Shown piece after piece: positions 25,422 to 33,998 of a stretch of DNA of 51,556 bases (position 1 is the first letter of the stretch; each line of letters opens with the position of its first letter). Source of the stretch: Singulisphaera sp. GP187 (lineage in GTDB: Bacteria; Planctomycetota; Phycisphaerae; Phycisphaerales; SM1A02); contig CAMAXY010000014.1 in the NCBI GenBank assembly GCA_945862215.1, positions 1 to 51,556 of the forward strand, given 5' to 3'. The notes under the pieces are model-generated. The model did no database searches. It was not told where the DNA came from and was given only the letters and a program-made list of their open reading frames with translations. Both the position numbers and the translations under genes were made by a program.

Positions 25422-27290
25422 TTATCGGGGCACGATATCTGTTTTTGGAACGTTTGGATTATCTTTTTCAGCGAAACTTGTGCCAGTTCCAAGTTTTGGG
25501 GTCAGCCCAGGAACATTGGTGCTCGCTATTGAAGGCTGATCGGCACCCGTCGATTCATCCTCAATGAATTCTGGACGATCCGTTCGCTCGGCTTCTGCTC
25601 CCGCTTTGGCGATCGCAGCGATAATTCGGTCCTGTTCGACCTTGAAAGACCCAGGCAAAAACCCATTGGAAGAGAGGGCATAAATCGCACCAATTGTCTG
25701 GCTATAGGTCATGCCCATTCCCGAAGCGGGATGAGCTGCATCAGTCGTGTGCCCCAAAAATCGAACAAGTTCAGGGACTTTGATACTGACCTGATCCACA
25801 ATCGGGTTCATCCCAGAACTTTTACGGTAAAAAACACTGACAGTTGATTCTCCCTCTTCACCTTTGAACAACAAATCCCCATCCCATGCGCGCAAATTCA
25901 TAGGAGATTTCAGACTCATTTCACTATCAAAAATGGTAATCGCAGGTTGTCCAGACTGGCTGACATAGATCATGGGGAATTTGCTCGAAACAACATCTAT
26001 TCGAAACTTCGTTCCAACCATCTGGCTTTGAATAATCGGATCTCTTCGCTCTCGTAAAACTTCGTAAGCCGCAAGGCGAACATCGATGTCGCTGTCATCG
26101 AGCAGCGGGCGCAAGCCAAGGTCGATCGCTGGATTGATACTCATCCGTTGAAGCAATCGAATTGCAGGGACGCGCAATTCAGCACTCCCTGTTTGAGCCA
26201 TTGCGAGAAGTTGAGGAACGACCAACGCATCATTCAGGCGAGCGCCTGCCTGCAATGCCGCAAAGCGTGGTTGCTCTTCTGCATAGTCGTACAAAGTTCG
26301 AGTGGCAACAATGCTCTTTGGTCCAAGGGCTTGCCATCGAAGACTTGCGGCATTCGCTGCACCAGGATTATTCGTCAATGCTTTCGCAATGGAATTGGCG
26401 GTTGCATCTATGGGTCCAACATTGATGGATGTATGCCGAAGTAATTCGACAAATTCATCAGAACGTTTGTACCACGATGGCGGGACGTCAATTGTTATCA
26501 ATTCTCCAGAGACACCACTTGCAGTTTCTCCACGCTGCCCAGGCTCTCTTGGATAGTTCGAGTTTATTGCACTTCCAATCATGCGCGCACGGGAATGACT
26601 TGGCGTTGCCATAACTAATTTAATCGGCAGTTGCTTGAGCGATTTTCCACCATTGAGAATTCGTCCACTTAATTGATTGACCATCGTTTGGGTTCGATTG
26701 GAATCATCCGAAAATGGGTTGATGATGATTGGGCCTTTTGCTTGCGCCATAGAACGAATCTCTCGGCTTCCGACAAGCAAAACGCCAGGGCGAAGTTCTG
26801 TGGTCCAGAGGGTTCCACCCTCGAGGCTTGTTGTGCTGGTTCCTGGTGCGGCAAAAACGCGAACGTCAAAGGATGTATTGCGCGGCGCACCAGCTGGAAT
26901 CAACGCTTCGACGATGACGATTGCAGTATCTTCAGAATTAATCAACGCTTCAGGATTCAGAACTTGCGAATTTCCAGATATCTCTCCTACGCCGTAGCGC
27001 ATCATCTCGCGCAAAATATATTGTCGAACTTCGGCAGGAGCCGTCCGGCTTCCAGTTCCTTTTAACCCAACCACAAATCCATAACCACGAACCACAACGG
27101 GCTGATATCCCATGACAATTGTTTCGCTTGCAACAGTTCCGCGCATAATCGGATCCACATCCAACGGAATGGGTGGTCGAGCAGATCGCTTTGGAGCAAG
27201 TTTCGGATCGGCCTTCTCGATATTCGAGCACGCAACCATGCCGAATACGCACAGGAACGCAAGAAAAAATGTGGCAAAAATCAGTCGCAT
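25422..27290 (-). CDS. FlgI-like (flagellar P-ring-like) lipoprotein with HEAT-like segment
   Basis: A 622-residue exported protein. The signal ends in GMVAC, a probable lipobox with Cys21. Residues about 60-290 resemble FlgI: VVRGYGFVVGLKGTGS, then EDTAIVIVEALIP.GAPRNTSFDVRV, then TSLEGGTLWTTEL and IIINPF. Residues about 350-420 contain short helical repeats (AALQAGARLNDALVVPQLLAMA, RVPAIRLLQR, DVRLAAYEVLRERRD) that look like HEAT/PBS units. A beta-rich C-terminal domain follows, then a polar tail. True FlgI is not a lipoprotein, has about 370 residues and sits with flgH and flgJ. None of those is here, so a non-flagellar ring or envelope role is more likely. It lies between tRNA-Val and smc. 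Confidence 0.72.
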   Translation of the reverse strand: MRLIFATFFLAFLCVFGMVACSNIEKADPKLAPKRSARPPIPLDVDPIMRGTVASETIVMGYQPVVVRGYGFVVGLKGTGSRTAPAEVRQYILREMMRYGVGEISGNSQVLNPEALINSEDTAIVIVEALIPAGAPRNTSFDVRVFAAPGTSTTSLEGGTLWTTELRPGVLLVGSREIRSMAQAKGPIIINPFSDDSNRTQTMVNQLSGRILNGGKSLKQLPIKLVMATPSHSRARMIGSAINSNYPREPGQRGETASGVSGELITIDVPPSWYKRSDEFVELLRHTSINVGPIDATANSIAKALTNNPGAANAASLRWQALGPKSIVATRTLYDYAEEQPRFAALQAGARLNDALVVPQLLAMAQTGSAELRVPAIRLLQRMSINPAIDLGLRPLLDDSDIDVRLAAYEVLRERRDPIIQSQMVGTKFRIDVVSSKFPMIYVSQSGQPAITIFDSEMSLKSPMNLRAWDGDLLFKGEEGESTVSVFYRKSSGMNPIVDQVSIKVPELVRFLGHTTDAAHPASGMGMTYSQTIGAIYALSSNGFLPGSFKVEQDRIIAAIAKAGAEAERTDRPEFIEDESTGADQPSIASTNVPGLTPKLGTGTSFAEKDNPNVPKTDIVPR

Positions 27291-27363
27291 GATTCGGCTC
27301 GAAGCAATCTGGATAACAAACTGAAAAGAGATTCAAACAACAAGAATGCGTAACAAGAAACAA

Positions 27364-27437
27364 TGAGCGCTACAGGATTCGAACCTGTGACACCTGCCAT
27401 GTAAGGGCAGTGCTCTAGCCAGCTGAGCTAAGCGCCC
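27364..27437 (-). tRNA. tRNA-Val (anticodon TAC)
   Basis: A 74-nt cloverleaf. The acceptor GGGCGCT pairs with AGCGCTC (one G-U pair), discriminator A. The D-arm has AGCTCAGCTGGCTAGAGC. The anticodon stem CTGCC/GGCAG encloses loop CTTACAT, giving TAC, which reads GTA and GTG. The T-arm has GGTTCGAATCC. CCA is not encoded. It lies 11 bp past the stop of the large FtsK-like gene and 73 bp before the FlgI-like start. Confidence 0.97.
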
Positions 27438-27448
27438 GAAGGATCAGA

Positions 27449-30400
27449 TCATAGCGAATCGCGGGAAAAAAATCGATCGAGCCAATCAGTCGATGGCCAT
27501 GCATATGGACGAAACTTCTCTTGAGTCCCTGTCTCTTCGCTGTGAAGAATGACCCGCTGCGGCCCAAGCCGGCTTGCAATTGGTGAATCAATCAGCGTGC
27601 TCGAATCGGACGCACTCACTTGGAAAAGTAAACGCCACTCGAATTCCCGAATGGAATTTCGATCAAAGGAGCGCGCAAGATTTGTAGCGCCATCACAGGA
27701 AATCATGACATGTATTCCAAGGCCAGGTCCATCGCGAAGTAATGCAGCCAGCAATTTGTCGGGAGTGGGCGCTGTATCGCCGGATGCTGAATAGCCAAAG
27801 TCATCTTCGTTTCGGCGCAGCGAACGGAAGCGGTGGATGGCGTGCACCAGAACAACGCAAGTTGGAGATTGTGCGCTGTGATCACCTTGCCTTCGAAGAA
27901 GTTCCGAGGTCACTTTTTCAAGGATCGACTCGGCGTCCCGCAATCCACCTGCGGCACCAGAAATCTGAAGGCGCTCTTGCAGGCCTGATAGTCGACCGAA
28001 ATTTTCGTCATCTGGCGGAGTACCGTCGAGCAGAAAGAGTTTGCATTGATCTGATTTGTACTGCGATGCAAGTGACACAAGCACTCCTGCTGCAATTCCT
28101 ATCGCAGCGTCTTCACGCTGTCCAACAAGCATAATGTTCGTTCCAGACTGACGGCGGAGAATGACAGCAGTGGGATCCTTGATGGAAATTGCATCGCCGA
28201 ACCATAAGAGACCTGCACCAGAAAATTCTCCACGATCGCGCTTCCCTGTTGCTGCTCGGAGAATTTGATTCGATTGCAGATCTGCAGGCGCACTTCCTTC
28301 AAAGACGATCATTGGAGGCCGAGACGATGGCGGATGACTTTCATTTCGCGTACGAACTTTTGCAAGCATTCGATCTCGTTCATCATCTGGAAGCCACACA
28401 ACTTGAAATGGATTATTCCCTTCAATCAAACCGCCCGCATCGTTATAAATTGCCTCGCCAGGTCGCGAAAGCAAGCGTGCGGCGACATTGTCGTCTGAGA
28501 GAATGAGCTGCGAATCGGCCTCATTACATTGCAATGCAATGCGGATCGCCATTTGTCCCATCGTTGCTCGAGCTATCGAATATGCACCGCCAAGAGTTTG
28601 TGATCCAAGGATGATGTGTATTCCAAATGCTCGACCTTGGCGCACAAGACGATCTAAGAGAAGCGCAGATTCCTCCGAGACCTTGTCGTCCTCAGTAAAA
28701 AGTTCCTGGAATTCGTCAACCACAAGCAGGGTGCGTGGGATCTTTTCACTTGCACCAAGCCGGCGATAGCCACCAAGATCTTGGACAGATCGATCACGGA
28801 AAATTTCACCACGTCGACGAAGTTCGGCATCAAGTCCGCGAAGAACAGAAAGACCAAACTCGCGATCACTTTCCACTGCAACTGCCCGTGCGTGTGGAAG
28901 TCGATTTGTCGCATAGGTCCGGAATTCAACACCCTTCTTAAAGTCGATGAGCCATAATTCGGCTTCATCGGGGCTATATCGCAGCGCAAGATTTGTTATC
29001 AGGGCATGAAGAAGCGTTGATTTTCCAGATCCAGTCTTCCCTGCGATCAATGCGTGTTGACTCGTGCCTATACCCAGCGTGATGTTTTGCAGTCGAGTCG
29101 CACCAGAACGCCCAAGCGGGATAGAGATTGATTGCGCAGTGGACTCTGACCACAGATCGTCATCTTTAGGAGCAATTGCAGAGAACGGGACTTGGATTCT
29201 CTTGGAATTCTTTGCTGTCACTGCGATTTTTCGCAGGAGTGCAATTGCCTTCTCGCTCTCTGGCATCAAACCAGGAGTGAAAGGGAAGTTGCAAAACGGT
29301 TGTGATGCGACAATAAACCGATCTTCTTTCCAATCAATGCACAGTGAATGACTTCGAATATCTGCGATGTCGATCTCGGGCGGCATCGACTGCCGAAGGT
29401 CCCGAAGCATGATTGTGAAAACACCACATCGCGCACCGCTGTTGACAATACTTGCCAATCGTCGTGCAGCATTCTCTGAAAAGCCAGTTGGGAAGTCGGC
29501 AATGACAAGGAATCGGTATGGCTCTGCAATCTCGCCTGCTTGTTGGTTGTACTGGTCAAGATCCGAGAACTCATTCCTCAGGAATTTCTGTATGACAGTT
29601 TCCATATGATCGCACAAATCAGTCAATCTCTGCTCAATATGCCTAGTATCAGTCCATATTTTCTCCCCGATCAAATGCTCCGCCTCATCCGCAAGATGCA
29701 TGAATGTGGAGAAACCTTCTCCCAGACCAACAGGATCTATGATTGTGAAACGTGCTCGTCCAGGAGGCAATGCAGTCAAAATTTGCAGCATCGTTTCTTG
29801 CAAAACTGAAATTCCAGCGGAGCGACCTTCTTGATTTGTTTCGATGAGAAGAGAAGCACGAGTGGGAAAAGTCAGCGTAATCGGAATATGAATGATTCTT
29901 GGCGACCCTGCAGGCCAAGCCAAGTCTGGGTCAACTGGCAACGCACCTGCAATCGAGTTAAGTGAAACCGTCAATGCGCCAACTTTCGCCGCAGCAATCG
30001 AAGATGACCGCCCATGAAAACTCGACCAAGATTCATCCGACCAGCTCGGAAAAAGCTTTCGATCTAGACTTATTATTTGTTGGGTGTCCTGAGATACTTG
30101 ATCTCGATTCACTTTCCATTCTGTTCTGAGTGCCTGTTCTCGTACGGAAATCACTGCTGCAATTTCAAGCTTGCGATCCTCATGGCGGGTTTTTTCTTTC
30201 CGAAGCAACTCATCGAATTGCTGATGCACTCGTTCGAATTCACCAGTGGATTTTTGTTCGATTTCGAGGAGTGCCGCTTCGTATTGAGCAACAGAATTTC
30301 GACGAAGACGATCCGCCGCCTCTCTCAGATCCGTGCGACGCTGTGTACAAAACTCTTCAATCTCAGTTCGCTTTGGATTCATAGATGAATGCGAATCAGC

Positions 30401-31366
30401 ATGTTCTTGCTGATGCTTGATGCGAAAAGTAGATTCTTGTTCGGTGCGCCTATGAAGGGCTTCTGCAAGTGCGATTCGGCTTGCCTCATTTGTTCGCAAT
30501 CGCACAAGAGAAATAGCTCCTGCAAATATATGCAAACTTTTACCAGCCCAAATCCAAACGAAAGATTGAATCACCGCAATTCCAATACAGCATCCAAGAA
30601 TGATTTTGAGATCGCGAACCAATTCCCAACCTGCTATTGAAACGACGATGCCAAGAACCAAAACCAAAGACACAATGAAGAATGCAAGATGCGCAGCCCA
30701 ATTACGCGCGATAAGTTTCAATGGGTTACGGCGAAGGGCTTGAAGTGTCTCAATTGCAGAAATACTTTGTTCTGAAAGGCATTTCGCAGGATCTTGAATC
30801 GCACTCAGCACTTCAGCTTCTGGAAGTGATAGAGGGGACAATGCAACCCGCGCTTTTCGAAAGAGTTCCTCTGCATCGTCGACTTGCTCTAGGATTTCGC
30901 GTACAGCTTGACTAATTTTTTCTCGTGCTCGCTCGTACTTCAATCTGGGCTGGGGCTCGAGCGATTCATAGACAGCATCGGCAGTCCACTGTGACTCTTC
31001 TGTGTTCTTCTCAATTTTTTCAATTTGCGTTACACGATATTCCGCAAGAGCAAGCAAATTTATCTGTTCGTTTTCATTGACTTTTGAACTTTGACGCTGA
31101 ACTCGAGCTTCTGCCGATCCAATTGCTTCGTTTCGGCGAGCAGTCATTGCCGCAACCATTTCGGTACGGGCTTCCATCAATTTCGTCATCTCCGCAGAAT
31201 GACGCTTGAATTCTGGACCAGTCGATTCGGCTTCAAATTTGAGAAGCGCTTGTTCCATTTCTGTTCGACGCGCAGGCGCCGTCAGCAGTATCCGAATAAT
31301 TCTCTCGCCCAAATTGGGAATGTCCCGACTTTGAGCGGTCGCTTCAAATGGTTTCAGGGACGTCAT
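27449..31366 (-). CDS. Membrane-anchored triple FtsK/SpoIIIE-type ATPase (type VII secretion EssC/EccC-like)
   Basis: 1305 residues from ATG 31366. Residues 35-180 and 290-435 are predicted coiled coil. Two membrane helices lie between them (about 222-247 and 251-273). Three tandem FtsK/HerA-like domains follow. Domain 1 (about 490-690) has a ruined P-loop (LLIETNQEGRSAG) but keeps the FTIIDPVG strand. Domain 2 (745-1000) has intact Walker A GKTGSGKS (776-783), LWLIDFKKGVEF and Walker B LLVVDEFQELF (880-890), plus GSQT. Domain 3 (1050-1290) lacks the P-loop (NIMLVGQREDAA). This tandem arrangement matches the motor of type VII secretion (EccC, EssC, YukB). In actinobacterial EccC the first domain is the catalytic one, so the intact middle domain here is unusual. 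It is the last gene of a four-gene run behind a WXG100-like gene. It is a pump motor by inference only. Confidence 0.85.
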   Translation of the reverse strand: MTSLKPFEATAQSRDIPNLGERIIRILLTAPARRTEMEQALLKFEAESTGPEFKRHSAEMTKLMEARTEMVAAMTARRNEAIGSAEARVQRQSSKVNENEQINLLALAEYRVTQIEKIEKNTEESQWTADAVYESLEPQPRLKYERAREKISQAVREILEQVDDAEELFRKARVALSPLSLPEAEVLSAIQDPAKCLSEQSISAIETLQALRRNPLKLIARNWAAHLAFFIVSLVLVLGIVVSIAGWELVRDLKIILGCCIGIAVIQSFVWIWAGKSLHIFAGAISLVRLRTNEASRIALAEALHRRTEQESTFRIKHQQEHADSHSSMNPKRTEIEEFCTQRRTDLREAADRLRRNSVAQYEAALLEIEQKSTGEFERVHQQFDELLRKEKTRHEDRKLEIAAVISVREQALRTEWKVNRDQVSQDTQQIISLDRKLFPSWSDESWSSFHGRSSSIAAAKVGALTVSLNSIAGALPVDPDLAWPAGSPRIIHIPITLTFPTRASLLIETNQEGRSAGISVLQETMLQILTALPPGRARFTIIDPVGLGEGFSTFMHLADEAEHLIGEKIWTDTRHIEQRLTDLCDHMETVIQKFLRNEFSDLDQYNQQAGEIAEPYRFLVIADFPTGFSENAARRLASIVNSGARCGVFTIMLRDLRQSMPPEIDIADIRSHSLCIDWKEDRFIVASQPFCNFPFTPGLMPESEKAIALLRKIAVTAKNSKRIQVPFSAIAPKDDDLWSESTAQSISIPLGRSGATRLQNITLGIGTSQHALIAGKTGSGKSTLLHALITNLALRYSPDEAELWLIDFKKGVEFRTYATNRLPHARAVAVESDREFGLSVLRGLDAELRRRGEIFRDRSVQDLGGYRRLGASEKIPRTLLVVDEFQELFTEDDKVSEESALLLDRLVRQGRAFGIHIILGSQTLGGAYSIARATMGQMAIRIALQCNEADSQLILSDDNVAARLLSRPGEAIYNDAGGLIEGNNPFQVVWLPDDERDRMLAKVRTRNESHPPSSRPPMIVFEGSAPADLQSNQILRAATGKRDRGEFSGAGLLWFGDAISIKDPTAVILRRQSGTNIMLVGQREDAAIGIAAGVLVSLASQYKSDQCKLFLLDGTPPDDENFGRLSGLQERLQISGAAGGLRDAESILEKVTSELLRRQGDHSAQSPTCVVLVHAIHRFRSLRRNEDDFGYSASGDTAPTPDKLLAALLRDGPGLGIHVMISCDGATNLARSFDRNSIREFEWRLLFQVSASDSSTLIDSPIASRLGPQRVILHSEETGTQEKFRPYAWPSTDWLDRFFSRDSL

Positions 31367-31411
31367 AGTCAAATCATAAGAGAAATGCTTGATAGCAAGT
31401 CTTGAACCATC

Positions 31412-31630
31412 TCAGCCTGCATCGCAGTCGCGCCTTGCCTTTGAAATTGCTTCGGCCAATTGTTCGACCGCGAGAATCGCCACCCGTACAGCATCAGATG
31501 CTGGTTGAACGGCATCTCGATCAAGAGACTCACTTGCAGAATCTCTCCATTGGTTGCGAAGAGACGCCCATTGTTCGTTGAGAGTTCGAAGGGTGTCCTT
31601 CAGTTTCGTTTTATTCGTTCCTTCACTCAT
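31412..31630 (-). CDS. Small helical protein with W-R-D turn, possible second WXG100-like partner
   Basis: 72 residues from ATG 31630, whose start overlaps the end of the upstream coiled-coil gene by 8 bp. The sequence predicts two helices (about 6-25 and 37-66) joined by QWRDSASES. W28-R29-D30 sits where WXG100 proteins have W-x-G, and 42 residues follow it, against 45 in the WXG100-like protein of this cluster, which also has W-R-D. The first helix is shorter than usual. I know no named family for it. By position and shape it may pair with the 90-residue protein, as EsxA pairs with EsxB. That is inference. Confidence 0.6.
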   Translation of the reverse strand: MSEGTNKTKLKDTLRTLNEQWASLRNQWRDSASESLDRDAVQPASDAVRVAILAVEQLAEAISKARRDCDAG

Positions 31631-32240
31631 TCGTGGACGTTCCTGGAACTGCATCTGACCCACCTCGCCGCATATGAGCAGTCGAATCAGAATTGTTCAA
31701 GTTGAGGGGTGTCGCATCATCAGACAAAATCTGAAATGTGGAATCGCCTTTGACTGGCGACGTCGAAATGTACGCGTCGATCGCTTGAGCCATTCGATTC
31801 AAGGAAATCACTGCAGCAGGAACGATCTGATCAACATAGGTTGAGAGTGGCGAAAAACCAGCGCGGAATTGTGCAAGCACACGCTGATACTCGATCGCCC
31901 ATTTTCGAAGTTGTCGCAGGCAATGTTCTGCATGGCGAACTGCTTCTTCGGAACGCTGAACAGTCTTTCTCTCATCAACCGTTGATGGCGGACGACCATC
32001 GGCAGTCATTTGCATTTCCTTGCGAACAAGCGCAGAACGATCCATGTTCAGTTTCTCAGTTCGAAGGCGGCGTTGTCGTTCCCAATGAGAAGGCCCCTCG
32101 GAATTGAGCCACATTCCAAACCTCTCAGCATCAGATTGCGCTTCTTCGATTGCAGTTGCGAACTCTTGACCTGCTTTTATCAGCATCGCCTTGGCTGCCA
32201 TCAGGGTTTTCGCGTCTTGAAGATTTGCGCCGGAGTCCAT
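31623..32240 (-). CDS. Coiled-coil protein of the type VII-like cluster
   Basis: 205 residues, no signal peptide or membrane segment. Long amphipathic helices cover residues about 5-70 and 90-160, with a short Pro-containing break (GRPPSTVDERKTVQR). Conserved-looking aromatics include FGMWL, HWERQ, RKWAIEYQ and a final helix with L-RM--AIDAYI. The last 45 residues are polar and disordered. The pattern agrees with my memory of planctomycete proteins found beside WXG100 genes, but I cannot name a family. It starts 11 bp after the WXG100-like stop and overlaps the next small gene. It may be an adaptor, chaperone or long helical substrate (LXG/EspG-like role), none of which can be shown. Confidence 0.65.
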   Translation of the reverse strand: MDSGANLQDAKTLMAAKAMLIKAGQEFATAIEEAQSDAERFGMWLNSEGPSHWERQRRLRTEKLNMDRSALVRKEMQMTADGRPPSTVDERKTVQRSEEAVRHAEHCLRQLRKWAIEYQRVLAQFRAGFSPLSTYVDQIVPAAVISLNRMAQAIDAYISTSPVKGDSTFQILSDDATPLNLNNSDSTAHMRRGGSDAVPGTSTNE

Positions 32241-32251
32241 TGAATTTTCGC

Positions 32252-32524
32252 TCAGCGTTGCTGAAGATATTCGTCGATTCGATCAGCCTTGCGCATCAAA
32301 AACGGGATGTGCTCCTCACTCGATTTCATAAGTCTTTGCAAGACCTTCAATGTCTGGTCGAATTCTTCTGCGAATTTCTGCTGCTCCTGATCACGCCATG
32401 TTTGAGCGAGCGTGTTCATTCGACCACCGATGGTGGAAATGCCAGATTGCAAGTCTTGGTTGAACTTGCGCAAATCAGCTGCGAATCGACGGAGTTCATT
32501 GGGATCAACGACTGCCTTTGCCAT
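32252..32524 (-). CDS. WXG100-family-like protein (W-R-D variant)
   Basis: A 90-residue helical hairpin. Helix 1 covers about 8-40 (PNELRRFAADLRKFNQDL), the turn is TWRDQEQ at residues 42-48, and helix 2 covers about 48-86, ending in a charged DRIDEYLQQR. W43 is followed by R-D instead of x-G, a variant I associate with planctomycete members of the family. WXG100 proteins are substrates and structural parts of type VII secretion; the FtsK-like motor three genes downstream supports this. No Shine-Dalgarno is present. A -10-like TACACT (32536-32531) ends 6 nt before the ATG, so the transcript may be leaderless. The aldehyde dehydrogenase gene diverges 31 bp away. Confidence 0.85.
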   Translation of the reverse strand: MAKAVVDPNELRRFAADLRKFNQDLQSGISTIGGRMNTLAQTWRDQEQQKFAEEFDQTLKVLQRLMKSSEEHIPFLMRKADRIDEYLQQR

Positions 32525-32555
32525 GCAAGAAGTGTAGCGATGCTAGGCTGTTCAA

Positions 32556-33995
32556 ATGCAGGATAAAAATCTCATCGGCGGTCAGTGGCGATCGGCTCAC
32601 AGTGGAGAAACGTTCGCTGTCTGCGATGCTGCGACAGGTGAAGAGTTGGCTCGCGTTCCTCGATGTGGTGCCTTGGAAGCATGCGACGCGATTGAAGCTG
32701 CGGGGAAAGCACTCCAAGCATGGAGCGGATTGACTGCTTCCACGCGCGCGACCGTCCTCACCGCAATCGCACAGGCGATGCGTGAACGCAAGCAAGAATT
32801 TGCGCAAATCATCACTGCGGAAAGTGGAAAGCCAATCGATGAAGCACAGGGTGAAGTCGATTATGCAGCTGATTATTTCCTCTCAGCAGCCGACGAAGCG
32901 AACCAACTTCAAAGCGAAACGATCCATTCACGCAGAGCCGATCGCGCGCTCTGTGCGATTCCAGAATCAATCGGCATTGTCGCTGCGATCACTCCTTGGA
33001 ATTTTCCGCTTGCAATGTTGGCGCGAAAAACTGCGCCAGCCCTCGCAGTTGGATGCACACAAGTTGTCAAACCCGCCGAATCAACTCCCCTGACAGCACT
33101 CGCATTTGCTCAGTTGCTGATCGATGTTGGACTTCCCGCTGGAGTTGTCAATGTGATTACTGGTGACCCCGCGGCAATTGGACAAGCTTGGCTCGGCGAT
33201 GGCCGTGTTCGCAAATTGTCTTTCACGGGTTCGACTGCGGTGGGTCGACTCTTAATGAAATCATCCGCGGATCAAGTTGTGCGGCTCTCATTGGAACTTG
33301 GAGGCCATGCACCATTCATTGTTTTCAGCGATGCTGATATTCCTGCAGCTGTTGCAGCAGCGGTGAGTGGAAAGTTTCGTCTCGCAGGACAAACATGCGT
33401 TTGCCCGAACAGATTTATCGTTGCAGATAATGTCTATTCAGAATTCGTTGATCAATTCGCAGCGGTGGCAAGCGGATTGCGTGTTGGACGAGGTCGAGAG
33501 GCTGGAGTTCGCATCGGTCCACTCATCGATGACCGAGCCATCGTGCGCATTCGAAATCAAGTCAAAGATGCTGTGGCGAAGGGTGCCAAGATCGTTACAG
33601 GTGGTGCGACTGTCCCAGTCGAAGGATGCTTGGATCGATTCTTCGCACCAACGGTTCTCGCAAATGCAACTGCAGAGATGCTTTGCTTTCAAGAGGAAAC
33701 CTTCGGTCCACTCGCCCCAATTGCAAAGTTCGAGACCGAATCGCAAGCGATCGAAATGGCCAACGCCACACCGTACGGTTTGGCGGGATACATATTCGCA
33801 CGCGATCCAAACCTCCTTGAACGCGTGAGTCGACAACTCAACTGCGGGATCATCGGTGTGAACACCGGTGTGATCAGCGATGCCTATGCGCCATTCGGCG
33901 GCCGCGGTTGGTCCGGCTTCGGCCGCGAAGGCGGTCGATGGGGGATCGAAGAATACATCTCGTGGAAGTATGTCTGCGCAGCAGTGAATGGCTAG
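32556..33995 (+). CDS. NAD(P)-dependent aldehyde dehydrogenase, succinate-semialdehyde type
   Basis: A 479-residue ALDH-superfamily enzyme. Residues about 135-165 hold ITPWNFPLAMLARKTAPAL. The cofactor-binding segment has VKPAESTPL and FTGSTAVGR. The general base Glu is in LELGGHAP (about 247-254) and the catalytic Cys in GQTCVCPNR (about 280-288). The C-terminal PFGGRGWSGFGREGG and IEEYISWKYV fit succinate-semialdehyde dehydrogenases (GabD class), converting the semialdehyde to succinate, but related short aldehydes are possible. No GABA transaminase is nearby. The start lacks a Shine-Dalgarno, with TAGGCT ending 6 nt upstream. The stop is 3 bp from that of rpoD. Confidence 0.88.
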   Translation: MQDKNLIGGQWRSAHSGETFAVCDAATGEELARVPRCGALEACDAIEAAGKALQAWSGLTASTRATVLTAIAQAMRERKQEFAQIITAESGKPIDEAQGEVDYAADYFLSAADEANQLQSETIHSRRADRALCAIPESIGIVAAITPWNFPLAMLARKTAPALAVGCTQVVKPAESTPLTALAFAQLLIDVGLPAGVVNVITGDPAAIGQAWLGDGRVRKLSFTGSTAVGRLLMKSSADQVVRLSLELGGHAPFIVFSDADIPAAVAAAVSGKFRLAGQTCVCPNRFIVADNVYSEFVDQFAAVASGLRVGRGREAGVRIGPLIDDRAIVRIRNQVKDAVAKGAKIVTGGATVPVEGCLDRFFAPTVLANATAEMLCFQEETFGPLAPIAKFETESQAIEMANATPYGLAGYIFARDPNLLERVSRQLNCGIIGVNTGVISDAYAPFGGRGWSGFGREGGRWGIEEYISWKYVCAAVNG

Positions 33996-33998
33996 GAA

